Shown here piece after piece: positions 28,119 to 36,645 of a stretch of DNA of 64,000 nt. The notes under the pieces were generated by a model. The model worked only from the letters and a program-made list of their open reading frames with translations, was not told the origin of the DNA and made no database searches. Origin of the DNA: Thalassolituus sp. UBA674 (lineage in GTDB: Bacteria > Pseudomonadota > Gammaproteobacteria > Pseudomonadales > Oceanobacteraceae); assembly GCA_002298335.1 (NCBI GenBank), contig DBNK01000035.1, forward strand, positions 10,466-74,465. Direction: 5' to 3'. A program made the position numbers and the translations under genes. Position 1 is the stretch's first letter. Every line of letters begins with the position of its first letter.

Positions 28119-29464
28119 TATCCGACCTGTTCCGTGAGTTCATGCAGTGGACGGGTGCTGTCACCAAAGCTCGCTGCCGGGACCCCCATGCTGTGCATCA
28201 GTGATAACTGCAGATTACACATAGGTGTGTGCTCCGGCATCATGATGTGACGGCCACCCTGAATGCCGCCTCCGGCAATGATGGCCGGCAGATTCATATT
28301 GTCGTGCTCATTCGGTTCGCCCAGGCTGGCACCACCAAACACCAGGGTGTTATCCAGCAGACTGCGGTCGCCGCCGTCCGGCGTCGTGCTCATGCGCTCC
28401 AGCAGGTAACCAAACTGCGCCATGTGGTAGCGGTTGATCTTAATCAGCTTGGCAATCTTTTCCGGATCACCGCCGTGATGACTCAGGCTGTGATGCGCAT
28501 CCGGGACGCCCAGCTCAGGATACGTGCGGTTGCTGATTTCACGTCCCAGCATAAAAGTGGTCACGCGGGTCATGTCCGTCTGCAGGGCCAGAATCTGCAG
28601 ATCCACCATGAGCCGCACATGCGTCTGAAAGTCATCCGGAATACCGGCGGGCAGACTCAGATCTGAGGTATCCACATGGATATTCTGCGCCGCGGCCTTC
28701 TGAATACGCCGTTCCACATCGCGCACTGAACTCATGTATTCATCCAGTTTGCGGCGGTCGTTAGCCCCCATACCCGCGGACAGGCGGCTGGCATCGGTCA
28801 TGACAAAATCCAGGATGCTCGACTGACGTGCAAGCCGCGCCTGACGACTGGTTTCATCGGTAGCTCCGGCATTGCCGAACAGACGCTCGAAGACATCCAG
28901 CGGTTTTACCGTGACCGGCAGAGGAGATGTCGGGCTGCGCCAGCTCAGGGTATTGGTGTAGGTACAGCTGTAGCCGACATCACAGCTGCCCAGCAGGCTC
29001 GGCGGTTCGATACCCAGCTCCAGTGAGCTTAGCTGGGTTTCATGACCGATATGATTGGCAATCACCTGATCCACAGAGATACCGCAGAAGATATCCGCAC
29101 CCTCCGTACGCTTCGGGTGAGCACCGGTGAGGTACGCGGCACAGCTGCGGCCATGACTGCCGGGGCCATCTCCCAGAGCCAGGGCATTGTAATGGGCGAG
29201 GCCGCTGACCACCGTAAACCGGTCGCGGTAAGCAGCAACAGGTTCAAGCAGGGGGGTGATTTCATAACCGCTTCCCGCCGTCGCGGGGGTGTACTCCGGC
29301 ATACGCAGACCATTCGGCAGATAAAAGACGCTCAGGCGCCTGGGACGCAGCGGCTCGGGAGTGCTGCCCCAGGCCGCGGGCACCAGGGATTCCATAAAGG
29401 GCAGAGACAGAGCCAGTCCTGCTCCGCGCAGGAAATGGCGGCGGTTAATTACTGGCGGTTTCAT
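28118..29464 (-). CDS. DUF1552 family exported protein
   Basis: The ATG at 29464 gives a twin-arginine-like leader (MKPPVINRRHFLRGAGLALSLPFME) ahead of the DUF1552 domain, seen in LSVFYLPNGLRMPEYTP and GDGPGSHGRSCAAYLTG. 448 residues. DUF1552 proteins are abundant in Planctomycetes and myxobacteria next to DUF1592/DUF1588 cytochrome-like proteins, exactly the arrangement here. The start overlaps the 3' end of the upstream gene by 20 bases, indicating coupling. Enzymatic role undefined; the fold is related to alkaline-phosphatase-like/DUF1501 proteins, which is background knowledge and not shown by visible catalytic residues. Confidence 0.9.
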   Translation of the reverse strand: MKPPVINRRHFLRGAGLALSLPFMESLVPAAWGSTPEPLRPRRLSVFYLPNGLRMPEYTPATAGSGYEITPLLEPVAAYRDRFTVVSGLAHYNALALGDGPGSHGRSCAAYLTGAHPKRTEGADIFCGISVDQVIANHIGHETQLSSLELGIEPPSLLGSCDVGYSCTYTNTLSWRSPTSPLPVTVKPLDVFERLFGNAGATDETSRQARLARQSSILDFVMTDASRLSAGMGANDRRKLDEYMSSVRDVERRIQKAAAQNIHVDTSDLSLPAGIPDDFQTHVRLMVDLQILALQTDMTRVTTFMLGREISNRTYPELGVPDAHHSLSHHGGDPEKIAKLIKINRYHMAQFGYLLERMSTTPDGGDRSLLDNTLVFGGASLGEPNEHDNMNLPAIIAGGGIQGGRHIMMPEHTPMCNLQLSLMHSMGVPAASFGDSTRPLHELTEQVG

Positions 29465-31919
29465 AGCCGGGGGCTCTCCTGAGATTGAAGGCATCACTCT
29501 TAATAATGCCCATGATGATGCTGTGCATAGCGTAATTATCAGCAGCGGAGGCCTGCACGATGCGGCGCACGGCGGGCATGTCCGGCGCTTCCAGACCACG
29601 CCCCAGAGCGTAGGTCATGAGCTTCTGAGTAAAGGCATCGGCAAACTGCACCTGATTCTGCATCAGCACATCCTGCAGACCGGGCAGACCATCGAACGCG
29701 GTGCCGTCCGGCATGGTCGCCGAGGCATCGATGTGACCTGCGGCATCGGCAAAACGGAAATTGCCGATGGCATCAAAGTTCTCCAGCGCCAGGCCGAGCG
29801 GGTCCATGCGTACATGACATGAGCGGCAGGCCGGGTCTTCGCTGTGCAACGCCAGTTGCTCCCGGGCATTCAGTGCTTTACCTGTACGGGTTTTCATCGT
29901 CAGCGCCGGCACATCCGGTGGTGGCGGTGGCGGAGGGGCAGCCAGCAGATTGTCGAGTATCCACTTACCGCGCTTCACCACCGACGTATGATTGCCGTAA
30001 GACGTGACGGTCAGAATGCTGCCCTGACCCAACAGACCGCCGCGAGGAGAGTCGTCCGGTATGCTCACCCGACGGAACGCCGGACCACTGACCCCATCAA
30101 TGCCGTAGTGCTGCGCCAGCCGCTCATTGAGATAGGTGTAATCACTGTCGAGGAAGTTGAGGATGCTGGCGTTATCCTCCAGCACCGAGGCAAAAAACAA
30201 CTCACTTTCTTTGCGCATCGCTTGCCGCAGCGGGGCATCAAAGTCCGGGTAGAGATAGACATCGGCGCGATGGAACTCGAGGTTACGCAGATACAGCCAC
30301 TGACCGGCAAAGTTCTCTGTCAGGGCGGCGGCTTTAGGATCAGCCAGCATACGGCTGACCTGCTGCGTCAGCACCGCAGATTCACGCAGGCGACCATCTT
30401 CAGCCACCGACAGCAACTCATCATCCGGCAGGCTGCTCCACAGGAACAGTGCCAGGCGGGCTGCCAGCTGAGAATCACTCAGTCGGTAGAGTTCACCCGG
30501 ACGGACCTGTTCTGGCACAGGCTCGGTGAGAAACAGGAAGCGCGGAGATACCAGCAGTGCCTGCAGCGCTGCGCTGACACCCTGCTCAAAGGCAACCTGC
30601 TTTCCGGCCTCCGCACCGGCTGCCACACTGGCCTGCTGATAAACCTTCATCAGAGGCGTGAGATCACCATCAGTCACCGGTGTCCGCCAGGCAAGACGCG
30701 CCAGGCGGCGGAAGATACGTTTGGCGCAACGCTCTGCAGAAAAGGGCAGAAACCCGGGGCGGCAGCTGAACACCCGCTCTTCGGCGGCTGTGGTGGTGCG
30801 GCCGCTGATGTCATACGGACCATCCACATCAATCTGTAGCACATCACGCAGGAAGTTGTGCTGGGCATACCGCGGCGACATGTAATAAGAGGGCACCTGT
30901 GTACTGCCAACCCGGGCACCATCGACGACAAAGTCCAGAGTCAGTGATTCAGGGGGTGCAACCGGGAGCGGTACTTTATCCGTGGTGTTATGCAGAACCT
31001 GAACCCGCTCATCCAGTGCGAGCTGCTTGCGGAAGGTCATGCCGATGCTGTGAAAGCCAGCCGTCAGCGGTACGTTCAGTTCAACGCGGTTTTCTTCAAG
31101 GCGGTCCACTTCATTATTGGTGTTGGAGTTCAGATAACCACTGATGACGTAGCGGCCATCGTACGGCGCGAAATAATCAAAAGCACCGCCACCGCGGGAG
31201 CTCAACGGCAGATCATCGCTCATGCGCCAGTCATACGAAGGTACCCCCTGATTCAGTACTGAACCGTCTTTGGGCAGTACATAAGTCGTGACATAGGGTT
31301 GCGCCGGGGCCTGACCGGTCGCCATACGACTGATGCGTTCAGCCACACGCAGATACTTCTCCATCAGGATCGGGGAAACCGACAGAACGTCGGCAATATT
31401 ATCGAAACCATAGCCCGTATCATCGGCTGGCAGCTGATCGCTGACATCGACTTCCAGAGCCAGCAGATCCCTGACCGAATTCGCATACTCGTTGCGGTTA
31501 AGACGGCGCAGGGTAGCCCGACCGGGCTCAGGGACGAAGGTAGCCCGGGAGTCCAGCTCGGCTTTCAGCCAGGTAAGGAAATCATCCAGCTCTGCCGCAT
31601 CAGGCTGCTTGCGGTTAGCCGGCGGCATCTCACCGAAGCGCGTGGTGCGCAGAATACTCTCCCAGCGGGCCAGTTTTTCACCATGAACGATGTCAGACGC
31701 ATCAATCATGGTCAGCGACCAGTTGGCCGACATGCGGTCATCGTTATGACAACGGCCGCAGTAGGTTTCAAGAAACTCATCCGGCTGATAAACAGGATTG
31801 CCTGCAGCAGAAACAACGGGAACGGAAAAGGCATTTACCAGGATGCCACACAATAAGGACAACCCGGAGGTCCGCAAACAGCGGGGATGTACGTAAAGAG
31901 AAAAACTGAATAACCGCAT
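29445..31919 (-). CDS. DUF1592/DUF1588 (planctomycete-type) cytochrome-like exported protein
   Basis: An 824-residue protein with a signal peptide up to about residue 39 and a haem c site CGRCHND (Cys54-His58). Further on lie the DUF1587 segment (RRLNRNEYANSVRDLL), DUF1595, DUF1592 (LPDDELLSVAEDGRLRE; FAGQWLYLRNLE), DUF1588 (RGGLLGQGSILTVTSYGNHTSVVKRG) with a second haem site CRSCHVRMDPLGLALENFD, and DUF1585 at the C-terminus. This domain chain is characteristic of Planctomycetes and of some marine proteobacteria. A secreted electron-transfer or oxidative role in polymer use is plausible but inferred. First gene of the three-gene operon. Confidence 0.92.
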   Translation of the reverse strand: MRLFSFSLYVHPRCLRTSGLSLLCGILVNAFSVPVVSAAGNPVYQPDEFLETYCGRCHNDDRMSANWSLTMIDASDIVHGEKLARWESILRTTRFGEMPPANRKQPDAAELDDFLTWLKAELDSRATFVPEPGRATLRRLNRNEYANSVRDLLALEVDVSDQLPADDTGYGFDNIADVLSVSPILMEKYLRVAERISRMATGQAPAQPYVTTYVLPKDGSVLNQGVPSYDWRMSDDLPLSSRGGGAFDYFAPYDGRYVISGYLNSNTNNEVDRLEENRVELNVPLTAGFHSIGMTFRKQLALDERVQVLHNTTDKVPLPVAPPESLTLDFVVDGARVGSTQVPSYYMSPRYAQHNFLRDVLQIDVDGPYDISGRTTTAAEERVFSCRPGFLPFSAERCAKRIFRRLARLAWRTPVTDGDLTPLMKVYQQASVAAGAEAGKQVAFEQGVSAALQALLVSPRFLFLTEPVPEQVRPGELYRLSDSQLAARLALFLWSSLPDDELLSVAEDGRLRESAVLTQQVSRMLADPKAAALTENFAGQWLYLRNLEFHRADVYLYPDFDAPLRQAMRKESELFFASVLEDNASILNFLDSDYTYLNERLAQHYGIDGVSGPAFRRVSIPDDSPRGGLLGQGSILTVTSYGNHTSVVKRGKWILDNLLAAPPPPPPPDVPALTMKTRTGKALNAREQLALHSEDPACRSCHVRMDPLGLALENFDAIGNFRFADAAGHIDASATMPDGTAFDGLPGLQDVLMQNQVQFADAFTQKLMTYALGRGLEAPDMPAVRRIVQASAADNYAMHSIIMGIIKSDAFNLRRAPGYETASN

Positions 31920-32278
31920 GCTCAGGCCTGAATCGAAAACTAAGCCGAAAGTGCAACTTGCGGGCCAAACCTGACCAAGTGGGCAGGTTTTATAATAAGA
32001 GCGCCGTATCAGCACCTTAACCCGATCGATGCAGAAGGGATCGCGGCTCAGGACTGGTGAACGACAGCCAGACAGTCACCAGTAAAGGGCAATATAAAGA
32101 AGGCAGGCCACAAAGCGGGGCACAATTCAGATAAAAAAGAAATCACAGCGCCTCTTGCTCTGAATCATCCCGGAAACCGCCAGAGGTGTCATGATGGGAT
32201 AAACGGATCATCAACACCAACACCGCCCGATACACATGGCAGAGTAAAAGAGCCGGATCCGGAGAAGCGGGGAGAAGT
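31920..32278. other. Divergent intergenic region, no gene seen
   Basis: About 360 bases between the start of the DUF1592 gene (minus) and the permease gene (plus). It must hold both promoters. I see no RNA gene, riboswitch or convincing operator; a GGAG-type ribosome site precedes the permease ATG. Confidence 0.5.
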
Positions 32279-33274
32279 ATGTTTCAGGTATTCACAGAAT
32301 TTGCAGACTGGCTGGTCTACGGACTGCTGGCAATGGATGCGCAGAGCAAAGCAGGGGATGCCGTTCATTTTTTTGCAGAAGACGTCAGCAAGATTTTTGT
32401 ACTGCTGGTCGTCATGATCTATGTGATTGCCCTGCTGCGGGCGTCACTGAATGTAGAACGGGTGAGGGACTTCCTTGCGGGCCGGAACCGGGGAGTGGGT
32501 TACCTGCTGGCATCCGGATTCGGGGCCGTGACACCCTTCTGCTCCTGTTCAAGCATCCCCGTATTTCTCGGTTTCAGCTCTGCCGGAATTCCCGTGGGGA
32601 TTACCATGTCATTTCTGCTGACATCCCCTCTGATCAATGAAGTCGCCGTGTTACTGCTGCTCAGCCTGTTAGGTTGGAAGTTCACGGTACTCTATGTCGT
32701 TGTGGGCATGCTCGTTGGCATGCTGGGCGGACTGTTCCTCGACAGCATCCGCGCAGAACGCTGGTTGCAGTCGTTTGCGGCAGAAGCCCTGAGCAAAGCA
32801 CGACAGCAGGGCAGATCGGCAAACAGCAGACCGGCCGGAGTAAAGATTACTCTCAGGGAACGTCACCGCTTTGCACTGAATGAAGCCCTGGAGATCTTCG
32901 GGCGAGTCTGGAAATGGGTAATTCTGGGCGTTGGCCTCGGGGCCGCACTGCATGGCTTCGTACCCGATGGCTGGATAGAAACCTACCTTGGCGCGGGCCA
33001 GTGGTGGTCTGTACCGGCCGCGGTACTGCTGGGAATCCCCCTGTATTCGAACGCGACCGGTGTGATTCCGGTTATGGAAAGTCTGATCACCAATGGCCTG
33101 CCGGCAGGAACGACCCTGGCATTCTGTATGAGCACAGTGGCGGCCAGCTTTCCTGAGTTTATCCTGCTCAAACAGGTGATGCAGTGGCGCCTGCTGGCAA
33201 TACTCTTTGTCATGCTGCTGGCGTCATTCACGGTCATCGGCTGGATATTCAACGCACTGTCATTTCTGTTTTAA
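32279..33274 (+). CDS. Permease of the ArsP/DUF318 (PF03773) family
   Basis: A 331-residue membrane protein with about eight helices in two halves. The diagnostic first-half motif TPFCSCSSIPVFLGFSSAGIP contains the CxC pair found in ArsP-type permeases, followed by LTSPLINEVAVLLL. The second half repeats the topology (IPLYSNATGVIPVMESL). Members export organoarsenicals or are of unknown specificity. It is followed after 24 bases by a small thioredoxin-like protein, a pairing common in bacteria and archaea. Substrate not determined; no arsR or merR lies next to it. Confidence 0.9.
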   Translation: MFQVFTEFADWLVYGLLAMDAQSKAGDAVHFFAEDVSKIFVLLVVMIYVIALLRASLNVERVRDFLAGRNRGVGYLLASGFGAVTPFCSCSSIPVFLGFSSAGIPVGITMSFLLTSPLINEVAVLLLLSLLGWKFTVLYVVVGMLVGMLGGLFLDSIRAERWLQSFAAEALSKARQQGRSANSRPAGVKITLRERHRFALNEALEIFGRVWKWVILGVGLGAALHGFVPDGWIETYLGAGQWWSVPAAVLLGIPLYSNATGVIPVMESLITNGLPAGTTLAFCMSTVAASFPEFILLKQVMQWRLLAILFVMLLASFTVIGWIFNALSFLF

Positions 33275-33298
33275 ACATCGGGCTTAAGAGGCAAGGTC

Positions 33299-33535
33299 AT
33301 GAAATCGATCAAAGTACTGGGAATGGGCTGCGCCAAGTGCAAAAGCACGGTGCAGATTATTGAAGAAACCGCAAAGGCTGAAGGAGTACCCATCAGCCTG
33401 GAAAAGATTGAGGATCTGCCACAGATCATGGCCTACGACGTCATGTCGACACCCGCTGTAGTGGTTGATGAGGTCGTGGTTCACAAAGGCAGCATTCCCG
33501 GTGCTGACCAGGTACGCGAATGGCTGCGCGCCTGA
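33299..33535 (+). CDS. Small thioredoxin-fold protein (MTH895 type)
   Basis: 78 residues with a redox motif CAKC at positions 11-14 (LGMGCAKCKSTVQIIEE) and the cis-proline region STPAVVVDEVVVHKG, as in archaeal glutaredoxin-like MTH895. Predicted cytosolic, since there is no signal peptide. It forms a two-gene unit with the upstream permease and may reduce or deliver its substrate; this is inferred from the recurrent gene pairing. Confidence 0.9.
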   Translation: MKSIKVLGMGCAKCKSTVQIIEETAKAEGVPISLEKIEDLPQIMAYDVMSTPAVVVDEVVVHKGSIPGADQVREWLRA

Positions 33536-33620
33536 ACATTTCAGGGTAAGAATTCATCACAACCCGGAATCAGGCCGACGTGATCGTTTGGGTGGTGCTT
33601 ACGGCGGGATTTAAGAAAAA

Positions 33621-33780
33621 GGATGCACGGTGTGCACCTTACGGTGATGTATGAAGCGCAGGGTCATCATATTACGCGCCATAACATTTGAAACGCAGGG
33701 TGCCCATACGCGATAACTTTTGAAGCGTAGGGTGCACATTGCGCACCAGACCCAACCCCGGACCAACAAAGTGGTCCGGG
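33621..33780. repeat. REP-like palindromic repeats and a perfect hairpin
   Basis: Several degenerate copies of a palindromic unit related to GTAGGGTGCACATTGCGCACC are visible: around 33621-33640 (GCAC-ggt-GTGC), 33653-33680 (GCGCAGGGTCAT...GCGCC), 33690-33713 and 33724-33747. They are spaced by TTTGAA-type linkers. Next to them CCCGGACCA-acaaag-TGGTCCGGG (33757-33780) forms a perfect 9-bp stem. Such repeats often mark transposon landing sites in gammaproteobacteria. Confidence 0.6.
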
Positions 33781-33913
33781 TGCAGCCTCAGGGCAGGATT
33801 ACCTGCGTAACGGACCAGAAGTGCGACGAAGTAATGCTGATACTTCCGGTGTCACATAAAAATCTCTAAAAATCATAAAGTTATAATTTTCACCGTTTTT
33901 TTCAGCAAACAAT

Positions 33914-33983
33914 GTATCAACTTTAGTTCCAAAAATCAGAACTAAAGTTGCATCGTTAAGGCATCTTAAACTAATGTTGATAC
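33914..33983. repeat. Three iterated TnsB-site-like motifs
   Basis: Copies of the consensus AACTAAAGTTGATAC: reverse orientation at 33914-33929 (GTATCAACTTTAGTTC), forward at 33939-33954 (GAACTAAAGTTGCATC) and forward at 33968-33983 (AAACTAATGTTGATAC). The first two form a 12-bp perfect inverted repeat. A weaker resemblance (ATAAAGTTATAAT) lies near 33875. Position just upstream of the tnsA-like gene suggests transposase-binding sites at the element's left end, or an operator. Confidence 0.6.
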
Positions 33984-34030
33984 GAAGCTGCTAGGCCACT
34001 AGGCTAGCTGCGTGTCCTTGGGGTATCTGT

Positions 34031-34675
34031 ATGCAAACAAGCAAGCAGTCACCAAAGGCAAAATTACGCAGTTCAATTTTTGCCTCCTACAGAGCCAGAA
34101 AACACCGGCTCAACAATCTTTGGCTCGTATATAGCCCAAAAACAGACTCAGACTGGGTAATCAGTAGTGACAGACAACTGATTTACTGGTTGGTCGTTCT
34201 CGAAGCAGATCCCTCAATCGTCGACTTTGTCATTGCAGATAAGGGGTCCGGGACATCCAAGAGAGAGCCCGCGCATCTTGCGACAGTCCAGCTCGCTAGC
34301 GGAGTTACTGAGATGCACTTCACGTCTGAGCCTGAAGATCCAGGACATGCTCAGTATAAAGTTTTCAGCCCTATGGACCTCAATGCGAAAGCCAAGCTAT
34401 CTGTTAGATGGATGAAGGCAATTAGTTTTGCGGCAGCAATCCGCCAACAAGAATTATCGGTTCAAACCATGGAGATCTTATCCGTAGTCACTCGATTGGG
34501 CAGTGGAACTATCGGTGAGTTGGTTTCCAGTTTTCCCAACATACAAGTTGACATTCTAATTGGCTTGATTGTGCGGATATCCGCCGCTGGCACAATTCGC
34601 CTCGATCTTACAGATAACTCGATATCCTATTCCACTAGGTGGGAAAAGTATGAGCCAAAAACAAAAGTGGAGTAG
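34031..34675 (+). CDS. TnsA-like protein, nuclease residues apparently lost
   Basis: A 214-residue protein occupying the tnsA position. The segment SDRQLIYWLVVLEADPSIVDFVI resembles the start of the TnsA nuclease domain (normally S-x-x-E followed by a hydrophobic helix and E-F/A-D-P-x-V), but the catalytic Glu position is Gln. No D-x-x-V ... E-V-K stretch corresponding to the other catalytic residues of TnsA is visible. The C-terminal third (SVVTRLGSGTIGELVSSFPN) looks like the winged-helix part that contacts TnsC. In Tn7, TnsA cuts the 5' ends; a dead version would imply copy-in transposition. The assignment rests on position and weak pattern. ATG at 34031 has GGGG upstream. Confidence 0.6.
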   Translation: MQTSKQSPKAKLRSSIFASYRARKHRLNNLWLVYSPKTDSDWVISSDRQLIYWLVVLEADPSIVDFVIADKGSGTSKREPAHLATVQLASGVTEMHFTSEPEDPGHAQYKVFSPMDLNAKAKLSVRWMKAISFAAAIRQQELSVQTMEILSVVTRLGSGTIGELVSSFPNIQVDILIGLIVRISAAGTIRLDLTDNSISYSTRWEKYEPKTKVE

Positions 34676-36629
34676 GAGAGAGCTTAATGCCATAGACAAG
34701 GCAAGCTGGCCAACAGTTAGGGAGGATAGCCTGCCTATCGATATGGCAGAAAAATTCCGGTCCAGAAAAACGGCGGTAAACTTATACATCGATGGAATCT
34801 CTACAAAAGACATTGAGGCAAGAACAGGCATTATTCGAAGCAATCTTCCTCGGCTAATTAAACGATGCATGAATGTTCATCCTGATGGCAGGGTGTGGGG
34901 ATACAGAGCACTAATCCCGAACATAAGAGTAGCGGACTACATTAGAACAAAACCCGCTGGTATTAAGCGCCCTCAGCAAAGAGGTGGACATTCGGGGGCT
35001 CTTAGAGCATTGCTCAATGAACACCCTGGCCTGTATGAAAAACTTGTAGATTTGATACTAAAAAAATCAAAAGCTTTACGCATTAATGAGCACAAAATAT
35101 CTGGAACGATCTTGCATAAGATATTTCTTGAAAGCCTTCCGGGCTTTGGGGTAAGTAAAAATCAGTGGCCTTACACGACGTTAAACCTAGGGCGCAGAAG
35201 TATCCAGCAATTCATGAAGGATATTGTCAGCGAACACTTTTCTAAAAGCGTTTCAGCAACGGGAGAATCAAACGCAAAGGCTCATATGCCTCTAGGTACC
35301 GGGCACAGTAAGATTTTAGCTTTCAGCGAACCATATGATGCAATTGAAATTGACGCATATTCAATTAACGCAATGCTATGTGTAACGTTCAAAAACCCAG
35401 AAGGAATTGATGTCGAAGTTGTATTGGAGCGACTATGGCTAATAGCTGCTGTGGATCATGCATCAACAGCGGTTCTTGGATACGAATTAGTATATAGCAG
35501 TGAAGTATCTGCTGAGGATGTTGTTAGATTAATATCCCGATCTGCCAGTCAAAAATGGCACCCTAAGGATCTCCACATTAAAGGATTAAGATACCCGGAG
35601 TCCGGTGGTTTTCCGAGCTCAGAAATTAAAGACTGTTATTGCGCAGCCTGGAGTTGTTTGTTACTTGATGGTGCACTTGCTCACTTGTCTACATCTGTAC
35701 GAGAGCATGCCAGGAGAAGACTAGGATTCATACTAAACTGGGGGCCCGTAGGGCACTTCGAGCGGCGCCCAAACGTTGAGAGATTCTTCAAAGGGCTATC
35801 AGACAATGTATTCCGAAGACTTCCCTCTACAACAGGCAGCAACCCTGGAGTAGGCAGGGCAATTGATCCGGAAGAAAAAGCAAGAAAATACAAAATTAAT
35901 GCTGAGGAAGTAGAGAGCCTAGTAGACGTCTACATAGCAAGTCACAATGGAACTCCGACAGAGGGGCTAACCTTTCTATCCCCCTTAGAGTTTATTAAGC
36001 ATTTCTCAGGCCTTGGTCCAGAAAAATTTATATTTAGGCATACCTTACATGATGGTGAAAGCTCAATCGCCATTCCCTCCGCTATGACTTGTACAATAAG
36101 AGGTAATATTAAGCATGGCAGAAGGCCATATATACAGATCGACAGAGTCCGTTACACTAGTGCCGTATTAAGCCAGACACCCGCTTTAATCGGAAAGAAA
36201 ATCTCTATCGAGATTGATGAAGATGATATGCGCCAAGTTAAAGCATATCTTACCAATGGCGCAGAGTTAGGGTTTCTAAAGGCAATTGGGCAGTGGGGCG
36301 TAACCAAGCATAGCAGAAAAACGCGGAAAGCGATTAACTCCTTAATTCATAAAAGGATACTTTCCATTGCCAGTATGGATGACCCGATTCAAGCATACCT
36401 GCAACACCTTGCCTCTATCGATCAGAAGAAATCTCAAAGCACCCCTAATCCCAGTTGTGCACTAAAGGCCGCTAGAGTCGCGAAGGAATCCGGCATACAA
36501 CCAAAAATAACGAATCGACAAGAACCGAATAACATTAGCGCCAAAACATCCAGAGTTAATGATAAGCCTGATGAAGTGATAGGTGAATTGAAGCTCGACT
36601 TAAACGCACTGGTGAACAGGAAACGTTAA
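34650..36629 (+). CDS. TnsB-like DDE transposase
   Basis: A 659-residue integrase-core transposase. I start at the ATG 34650 (MSQKQKWSRRELNAI), overlapping the previous gene by 26 bases; a GTG at 34569 is also in frame. N-terminal helix-turn-helix (KTAVNLYIDGISTKDIEARTGI) precedes the catalytic core: AIEIDAYSINA gives the first Asp, LLLDGALAHLS the second and RPNVERFFKGL the Glu. A Mu-transposase-type C-terminal beta-barrel follows (GNIKHGRRPYIQIDRVRYTS) and a polar tail that probably binds TnsC. It cuts and joins the 3' transposon ends. Low GC and many AT-ending codons set it apart from the chromosomal genes. Confidence 0.9.
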   Translation: MSQKQKWSRRELNAIDKASWPTVREDSLPIDMAEKFRSRKTAVNLYIDGISTKDIEARTGIIRSNLPRLIKRCMNVHPDGRVWGYRALIPNIRVADYIRTKPAGIKRPQQRGGHSGALRALLNEHPGLYEKLVDLILKKSKALRINEHKISGTILHKIFLESLPGFGVSKNQWPYTTLNLGRRSIQQFMKDIVSEHFSKSVSATGESNAKAHMPLGTGHSKILAFSEPYDAIEIDAYSINAMLCVTFKNPEGIDVEVVLERLWLIAAVDHASTAVLGYELVYSSEVSAEDVVRLISRSASQKWHPKDLHIKGLRYPESGGFPSSEIKDCYCAAWSCLLLDGALAHLSTSVREHARRRLGFILNWGPVGHFERRPNVERFFKGLSDNVFRRLPSTTGSNPGVGRAIDPEEKARKYKINAEEVESLVDVYIASHNGTPTEGLTFLSPLEFIKHFSGLGPEKFIFRHTLHDGESSIAIPSAMTCTIRGNIKHGRRPYIQIDRVRYTSAVLSQTPALIGKKISIEIDEDDMRQVKAYLTNGAELGFLKAIGQWGVTKHSRKTRKAINSLIHKRILSIASMDDPIQAYLQHLASIDQKKSQSTPNPSCALKAARVAKESGIQPKITNRQEPNNISAKTSRVNDKPDEVIGELKLDLNALVNRKR

Positions 36630-36645
36630 AAGTAGGTATAAGCAT

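Noticed and set aside
29844..30839. Plus-strand open frame opposite the DUF1592 gene
   Set aside because: Antisense to a gene with clear domains; composition is that of a shadow frame.
33835..33983. TGTTGATAC/TGCTGATAC sequences resembling ends of type I-F CRISPR-associated transposons
   Set aside because: No cas genes or CRISPR repeats are present, and the TniQ is of the long TnsD-like type; the likeness is limited to nine bases.
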